From Phocaeicola sp. (GTDB lineage: Bacteria; Bacteroidota; Bacteroidia; Bacteroidales; Bacteroidaceae), in NCBI GenBank assembly GCA_020026225.1, contig JAHHQU010000066.1, forward strand, positions 1-12,154: a stretch of DNA of 12,154 nucleotides, given 5' to 3'. The position numbers were made by a program, and so were the translations under genes. The notes beneath the pieces are model-generated. The model did not search any database. It had not been told where the DNA came from and saw nothing but the letters and a program-made list of their open reading frames with translations. Numbering within the stretch: the stretch's first letter is position 1; each line of letters begins with the position of its first letter. Shown piece by piece: positions 9,401-12,154 of the stretch.

Positions 9401-9774
9401 TCCTTCATGGTGATAGACAAGTTTGTTTTACCTTTGACAGGCATTTCTACCGTATTGTAACCGATATAAGAAATAACCAAGATACCATCTTCTGGTACAT
9501 CCAAAGTAAAATTACCGTCAAAATCGGTAATCGTACCTACTGTAGTACCTTTAACAATAATACTAGCACCAATAATGGATTCACCCGTAGCATCTACAAT
9601 CTTACCTGTAATGGTTTTGGTAGCCTGACTGATACGTTGTACGGCTAATGAATGGCTTGTTTCCGGCAATGTCGTATTGGCAGCGAACAATTCTGGTACG
9701 CACAAGAAGAGTGACATACAAGCCAATTTTGAATAACGAGATACTGCAAGATCTCGATATGAAACGTTTTTCAT
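6484..9774 (-). CDS. SusC/RagA-family TonB-dependent glycan transporter
   Basis: This is the outer-membrane beta-barrel channel that imports oligosaccharides with energy from TonB-ExbBD, in complex with the SusD-like lipoprotein next to it. I start it at the ATG at 9774 (1096 residues). An in-frame TTG at 9819 would only add a hydrophilic TNKKITNQIKNLKH before the signal peptide. From the ATG: a signal peptide (about residues 1-32, ending ELFA-A), a carboxypeptidase-D-regulatory-like domain (about 54-125: TGKIVDATGESIIGASI, DFDGNFTLDV), a TonB box (DEVVVVGFGTQ, about 131-141), and a plug domain with LVLVDNVPMDI, IETITVLKDAASSAIYG and GVILITTK. The rest is the 22-strand barrel, ending in the aromatic-rich KKVSFGINMTL. 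No N-terminal STN domain is present, so this transporter is not expected to signal to an anti-sigma factor. It is the first gene of the susCD operon and follows a long non-coding region. Confidence 0.97.
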   Translation of the reverse strand: MKNVSYRDLAVSRYSKLACMSLFLCVPELFAANTTLPETSHSLAVQRISQATKTITGKIVDATGESIIGASIIVKGTTVGTITDFDGNFTLDVPEDGILVISYIGYNTVEMPVKGKTNLSITMKEDTQALDEVVVVGFGTQKKANLTGAVSTVKMDEVMGDRPVVSVNQALQGSMPGLQITSSTGKPGQNMSMNVRGTNRINMDGYGQGEPLVLVDNVPMDINMISPSDIETITVLKDAASSAIYGARAAFGVILITTKQAGKDQKPRINYNNNFAFSTPQGLIKKATPLQTVTFYKDMGYKSGRYAMGGQNIDAWLGYLKDYEQHPEKYPSGYYLDESGQRYDLKMVDHMDRMMSRHGFQQSHNASIDGGTAKSSYRLSFGYLNEDGILVTDKDSYTRYNVSAFLNTDVTDWLTVQADVKYANSETSEPNMSSLRAWNPFRLAQLLPSYYPEGEVQIGDEVLPIGTPRWNIENSPVATSNKEDIRLFGKAVFKPLKGLTVNAEYTFNRTNTSKDEYRKKMAYVNAEKAFKKAYTYNGNTFYQLNERHVNYNAINIYANYSKTFGDHTLNAMGGFNQEYSYMQELWGKKLNVVNPDHPSLAGSSGTQTTGDLYDEYALRGLYYRLSYDYKGKYMIETNGRYDGSSKFPKNNRFGFFPSVSLGWRLTEEKFMDWSRDYLDSFKLRGSLGQVGNQAISNYAFLGVMPTTDAWLADGNWMVGRGVPPLFSSDFTWEKVETLDIGFDMAMFNNRLNVVFDWYRRDTKGMLAPGQELPSVLGAKAPLENSADLRTKGWELAINWRDNINKDWHYNVGINIYDSRSHVTRFDNPTRTLSGYREGMEIGEIWGFVTDRFYTEDDFEFIDEANRIYKLKEGVPTLDPYVRDPRPGDILFKDLNGIPGIQTSGDDTESNPGDRKIIGNTSRRFPYSITAGIGWKGLELSLFFQGVAKRDLVIGTNGPSNFLAWPHTNTDNPDAAATVLAHHLDYWTPENPNAYYPRLSDQNGINQGTDVFNRRTQTKYLKNGAYFKMKNITISYSFPKKWLEKTKAIKAFKVFFSGEDLWTVHHLYDGMDPEQTMTINDLYPFMKKVSFGINMTL

Positions 9775-10229
9775 ATGTTTTAAATTCTTAATTTGATTAG
9801 TAATTTTCTTGTTGGTCAATGTTTTAAATTACATAACGGACAACCAACATCCGTCCCCTATAATTCATCATTCAAAGATCCTGTTCCATAGGCTCATAGT
9901 ATTATGCTTTATAAAATAATTCATATAAAATTATTGGTCGTTCAATCCTACGCAACGGACTCCATAAAGTTTTATCCTTGCAAGAATAAGAAATACGCTT
10001 TCTAAAGTAAACCCACTTAAAATCAGGATAGACGCCTTCAACTCAGATAGACAAACTCCCCATAGCGTCCAACAGACTATTTTTATTATCCATAGTACAA
10101 ATCCTAAATGCTACCGCCTTACGCAAACAGCATTTCAATATAGCAACAGAAAGTTTCATCAGATTTTTCACAGATTGTCAGAATAAGATTTCGAAACTTT
10201 TTTGCCATCAAAAAGTAGTAATAGTTTTC

Positions 10230-10248
10230 ATACGTTTAATAAACGTAT
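10230..10248. promoter_or_regulatory. 19-bp palindrome upstream of susC, operator-like
   Basis: ATACGTTTA, one central A, then TAAACGTAT form a perfect 9-bp inverted repeat. It lies 50-70 bp downstream of the start expected from the -7 box at 10306-10313. Full pairing as RNA is impossible with a one-base loop, though a 6-bp stem with a 7-nt loop could form. The symmetry looks more like a site for a dimeric DNA-binding protein. The regulator is unknown. Confidence 0.5.
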
Positions 10249-10305
10249 CATACCTTAGATTTTCTTAAACTTAATCATATTTAAGTATTTCCCCCAATAA
10301 TCCTG

Positions 10306-10313
10306 CAAATATA
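10306..10313 (-). promoter_or_regulatory. Candidate -7 box upstream of susC
   Basis: On the minus strand this reads TATATTTG followed by CAGG, an exact TAnnTTTG match and the same box as in front of the GH92 gene. A TTG (10329-10331) lies 15 bp upstream, closer than the usual 19-21 bp. It could drive susCD through a leader of about 525 nt, or a separate small leader RNA. Confidence 0.45.
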
Positions 10314-10335
10314 AACATTTTTTAAATACAATGCA

Positions 10336-10372
10336 TTTTTTTATTCATTTTTCTGTTCTATGAATAAACAAA
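10336..10372. repeat. Inverted repeat with ATGAAT half-sites
   Basis: TTTATTCAT (10340-10348) and ATGAATAAA (10360-10368) are perfect inverted copies separated by 11 bp. Pairing continues past one T-C mismatch for three more T-A pairs. On the minus strand no T-run follows the second arm, so it is not a standard terminator for the gene ending at 10419. Its centre lies about 55 bp upstream of the start expected from the -7 box at 10306-10313, a typical activator position. Confidence 0.45.
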
Positions 10373-10418
10373 AAAACTATTCTTCACATTGAATTTGCAA
10401 GGTTTAAAAGATAACAGT

Positions 10419-11129
10419 TCATACCTCTTTATGAGTAACCCCATAACCAAACAAAGCAAAATCTCCCAAACAAGGATCCCCAGGAAAAATCTTAGCAAGT
10501 GCATCCGTTATTCGTTTCGCATTAGACAAGGAAAAGGTCTCTGTTTTTGTCAACCCTAACTGATAAGCTACACGACAGACATGTGTATCAAGAGGAATAA
10601 TCAATTCTGCAGGATTCATTTGGGTCCAAATTCCAAAGTCGACAGGAGATCCACCGCGAACCATCCAACGAAGAAACATATTCAATTTCTTTTGAGGCGA
10701 CCGATCAGACACTTCCAGAAAAGCACATAATTTTTGCATTGGAGAGCCATCATACTTCATAAGCCAGCTTTCCAACGTATTTCCGGAGGCATAAATAGGA
10801 TACAGACGTTCAAAATACGTCCGAAAAGAAGCGTAAGAAACCATACGGTAAAAACTGGTTTTGTCGGTATCTTTAAAATCATCCTTCCATTGTTGAGACA
10901 GCACATAATGCAAAGGAGCATGTTCCATTAATTCATCCAGTTCCTCCACCTTGCGAAGAATCATCTTTCTATTCCCAAAACTAAGGACAGCGGTCAGCAA
11001 CCCACAAATTTCAATATCCTCCTTCGTTTCATAACGGTGTGGGAATTGGACAGGATCTTCCCTGACAAAATCCGCATTATGATACGTATCTGCCCACTCC
11101 CGAAGCTTCAATTCTATATTTTGTTCCAT
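10419..11129 (-). CDS. TIGR02757/DUF2400 family protein
   Basis: This matches the conserved bacterial TIGR02757 (DUF2400) family, whose function I do not know to be established. From the ATG at 11129 it has 236 residues, close to the family's usual length. The N-terminal half has DPVQFPHRY and an alpha-helical stretch (EDIEICGLLTAVLSFGNRK). The C-terminal half has FLRWMVRGGSPVDFGIW (about 152-168) and the hallmark IIPLDTHVCRVAYQLGLT (177-194), ending with DFALFGYGV. The LDTH and the final DFALFG resemble helix-hairpin-helix DNA-glycosylase-type folds, but that link is inference. An in-frame TTG at 11186 lies inside the preceding gene's terminator hairpin and an ATG at 11150 is also possible; the ATG at 11129 begins the conserved part. 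No clear promoter is visible between terminator and start, so read-through from the upstream gene may contribute. Confidence 0.88.
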   Translation of the reverse strand: MEQNIELKLREWADTYHNADFVREDPVQFPHRYETKEDIEICGLLTAVLSFGNRKMILRKVEELDELMEHAPLHYVLSQQWKDDFKDTDKTSFYRMVSYASFRTYFERLYPIYASGNTLESWLMKYDGSPMQKLCAFLEVSDRSPQKKLNMFLRWMVRGGSPVDFGIWTQMNPAELIIPLDTHVCRVAYQLGLTKTETFSLSNAKRITDALAKIFPGDPCLGDFALFGYGVTHKEV

Positions 11130-11160
11130 CTTTTCAAGTTTACAAATCATATAAGGGCAT

Positions 11161-11207
11161 AAAAAACGGCATAACGGAAAGTGCAATACCGCAAATCCAT
11201 TATGCCG
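11161..11207 (-). terminator. Rho-independent terminator of the MaoC-like gene
   Basis: CGGCATAA (11167-11174) and TTATGCCG (11200-11207) form an 8-bp stem. On the minus strand the second arm is followed at once by six T (11166-11161). It starts 22 bp after the stop codon at 11229. Confidence 0.8.
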
Positions 11208-11228
11208 GCTTTCAGAGCATCATTTATT

Positions 11229-11690
11229 TTAGAAATAATACAAGAAGGTAGCAATGCCTTCCAATGCTTTCTTTTTCTGATCCTTAATTTCAATGGAGAA
11301 CTTAACTTCCGCTCTGGCAATACCTCGCAAGTTCGTTAGAGAGTGCAGACTGGCAACCAAACGGACACTCTGACCAGACAATACCGCCTGACCGAACTTC
11401 ATTTTGTCCATTCCGTAGTTCACCATCATTTTAATATTCTTCACCTCAATGATTTGTGTCCAAAGATGAGGAAGTAAAGACAAGGTGAGATAGCCATGTG
11501 CAATGGTACTCTTATAAGGGCTTTCTTCTTTTGCGCGTTCTACATCTATATGAATCCATTGATGGTCTAATGTAGCATCCGCAAACTGACAAATACGTTC
11601 TTGAGAAATTTCCTGCCAATCAGAAACACCAATTTGTTGACCTACTAATTTTTCAAATTCTTCGTAAGAATTAATAATTACTTTATCCAT
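11229..11690 (-). CDS. MaoC-like hotdog dehydratase (NodN-type)
   Basis: This is a single-domain hotdog-fold protein of the MaoC/(R)-specific enoyl-CoA hydratase family, close to the NodN subgroup. Known members hydrate trans-2-enoyl-CoA or a related acyl thioester in the cytoplasm. The hydratase signature is FADATLDHQWIHIDVERA, with the catalytic pair Asp42 and His47, followed by STIAHGYLTLSLLP. The usual TGD is TLD here (Leu41 for Gly), and the His is preceded by HQWI, as in NodN proteins. At 153 residues it is complete for a single-domain member. It has its own promoter (11717-11724) and terminator (11161-11207), so it appears monocistronic. The true substrate is unknown, and NodN does not imply nodulation here. 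Confidence 0.93.
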   Translation of the reverse strand: MDKVIINSYEEFEKLVGQQIGVSDWQEISQERICQFADATLDHQWIHIDVERAKEESPYKSTIAHGYLTLSLLPHLWTQIIEVKNIKMMVNYGMDKMKFGQAVLSGQSVRLVASLHSLTNLRGIARAEVKFSIEIKDQKKKALEGIATFLYYF

Positions 11691-11716
11691 AACTAAAATT
11701 TTTCAATTTAGACCTA

Positions 11717-11724
11717 CAAAGATA
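11717..11724 (-). promoter_or_regulatory. -7 box of the MaoC-like gene
   Basis: The minus strand reads TATCTTTG, an exact TAnnTTTG match 26 bp before the ATG at 11690. TTTC (11743-11746) lies 18 bp upstream as a one-mismatch -33 element. The expected leader is about 20 nt. This is the best-formed promoter in the window. Confidence 0.65.
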
Positions 11725-11792
11725 CACTTTTTTCGGAGTCTGAAAGAGTTAGCAGGATAAATACTACACACTTTTTCAATAAATGAGCAGTT

Positions 11793-11806
11793 TTAACAGC
11801 TGTTAA
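11793..11806. promoter_or_regulatory. 14-bp perfect palindrome, possible operator
   Basis: TTAACAGCTGTTAA is its own reverse complement. It lies about 70 bp upstream of the -7 box of the MaoC-like gene and 92 bp past the stop codon of the zinc-ribbon gene. With no central loop it is unlikely to be a terminator; a binding site for a dimeric regulator is possible. Confidence 0.35.
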
Positions 11807-11898
11807 GAAATTGGATATATCAAGAAACAAAGGAACGATTTTAAGAACAGAAAGACATAATTCCATTTGCAATCAACTTCACAGCAGATTACCCAGAT

Positions 11899-12096
11899 TT
11901 AAAATCTCACCAATTTCTTAGGAGAACCATGCCAAGAACACCCCAGACAAAACACCTCCGACAAATCAAAACCATCCAAGGATTCATCCCTATTCTTAGG
12001 GACAACTTCCCCTTGATCTGTAACATATACCAAGCGTCTTTCACCCAATGCATTCTTAACATACATCGCGGCTATTTTACATTGAGGACAAAGCAT
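11899..12096 (-). CDS. Small zinc-ribbon protein, conserved hypothetical
   Basis: From the ATG at 12096 this is a 65-residue basic protein with two CxxC pairs, CPQC (Cys3, Cys6) and CLGC (Cys50, Cys53), as expected for a four-cysteine zinc ribbon. The middle holds ERRLVYVTDQGEVVPK, and the end is SWHGSPKKLVRF. Other in-frame starts are an ATG at 12120 (73 residues, adding MIYLLSRK) and a GTG at 12138; a TAA at 12145-12147 closes the frame upstream, so the gene is complete. The CPQC so near the start favours 12096, but I cannot settle it. The function is unknown; zinc ribbons of this size often bind nucleic acids or partner proteins. No terminator is visible before 11806. Confidence 0.75.
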   Translation of the reverse strand: MLCPQCKIAAMYVKNALGERRLVYVTDQGEVVPKNRDESLDGFDLSEVFCLGCSWHGSPKKLVRF

Positions 12097-12154
12097 TTTT
12101 CGGCTCAGTAGATAAATCATGGGGATAAATTCTTTCACTTTGGATTATTACCTA

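Larger units (their letters stand above)
9775..10418 (-). other. Long non-coding region upstream of susC
   Basis: These 644 bp contain no ORF that I can support. On the minus strand, from distal to proximal, I see an inverted repeat (10336-10372), a consensus -7 box (10306-10313), a 19-bp palindrome (10230-10248), a weak AT-only hairpin (9915-9935) and a 7-bp direct repeat AACGGAC at 9835-9841 and 9954-9960. If transcription starts at the consensus box, the susC leader would be about 525 nt. A poorer -7 match, GATCTTTG at 9873-9880, would give a leader of about 90 nt. I could not identify a known riboswitch or tRNA-like structure. Confidence 0.6.

Noticed and set aside
9775..9819. TTG-initiated 15-residue extension of the SusC-like protein
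   Set aside because: It adds a hydrophilic stretch before the signal peptide, uses a rare start codon, and the ATG at 9774 gives a normal Bacteroidales export signal.
9873..9880. Minus-strand GATCTTTG as a proximal susC promoter
   Set aside because: It mismatches the first base of TAnnTTTG and has no -33 element; kept only as an alternative in the description of the upstream region.
9915..9935. AATAATT/AATTATT hairpin upstream of susC
   Set aside because: The seven pairs are all A-T in a very AT-rich stretch, so stability is low and chance likely.
10043..10093. Minus-strand 16-codon ORF (MDNKNSLLDAMGSLSI) in the susC upstream region
   Set aside because: A short ORF of this size is expected by chance in 644 bp, and no ribosome-binding or conservation evidence is available.
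11130..11186. TTG-initiated extension of the TIGR02757 protein
   Set aside because: It begins inside the terminator hairpin of the preceding gene, and the added residues are not part of the conserved family.

Overview
This is chromosomal DNA of a gut-type Bacteroidales bacterium (Bacteroides/Phocaeicola-like). The evidence is a SusC/SusD outer-membrane glycan-uptake pair, lipoprotein glycan-degrading enzymes, AT-rich spacers, no Shine-Dalgarno sequences, and several exact matches to the Bacteroides -7 promoter element TAnnTTTG. I see no insertion sequence, phage gene, CRISPR array, tRNA or rRNA.

Layout. Positions 1-453 (+) hold the 3' part of a PAP2-type phosphatase gene whose reading frame is broken near position 32-36. 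Positions 493-9774 form a polysaccharide utilisation locus (PUL) in three transcription units. A family S1 sulfatase (493-1884, -) and a GH92 alpha-mannosidase (2125-4341, +) diverge from a 240-bp spacer. A susC-susD pair (9774 down to 4635, -) converges on the GH92 gene, and two strong hairpin terminators lie between them. A 644-bp non-coding stretch (9775-10418) precedes susC; it carries a consensus -7 box and two inverted repeats. Positions 10419-12120 hold ordinary chromosomal genes on the minus strand: a TIGR02757/DUF2400-type protein, a MaoC/NodN-type hotdog dehydratase and a small zinc-ribbon protein.

How the genes fit together (inference). SusC and SusD would bind a glycan at the cell surface and import it through the TonB-dependent channel. 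The sulfatase and the GH92 enzyme, both predicted lipoproteins without an acidic surface-export signal, would then remove sulfate and terminal alpha-mannose, most likely in the periplasm. The gene set points to a mannose-bearing glycan, possibly sulfated, such as an N-glycan or a sulfated mannan. No regulator (hybrid two-component sensor, SusR-like protein or ECF sigma/anti-sigma pair) and no sulfatase-maturating enzyme is encoded here, so both must act from elsewhere.

Nothing here is clearly a new system. The observations most worth a second look are the frameshifted PAP2 gene, the long structured region upstream of susC, and the sulfatase-GH92 pairing.
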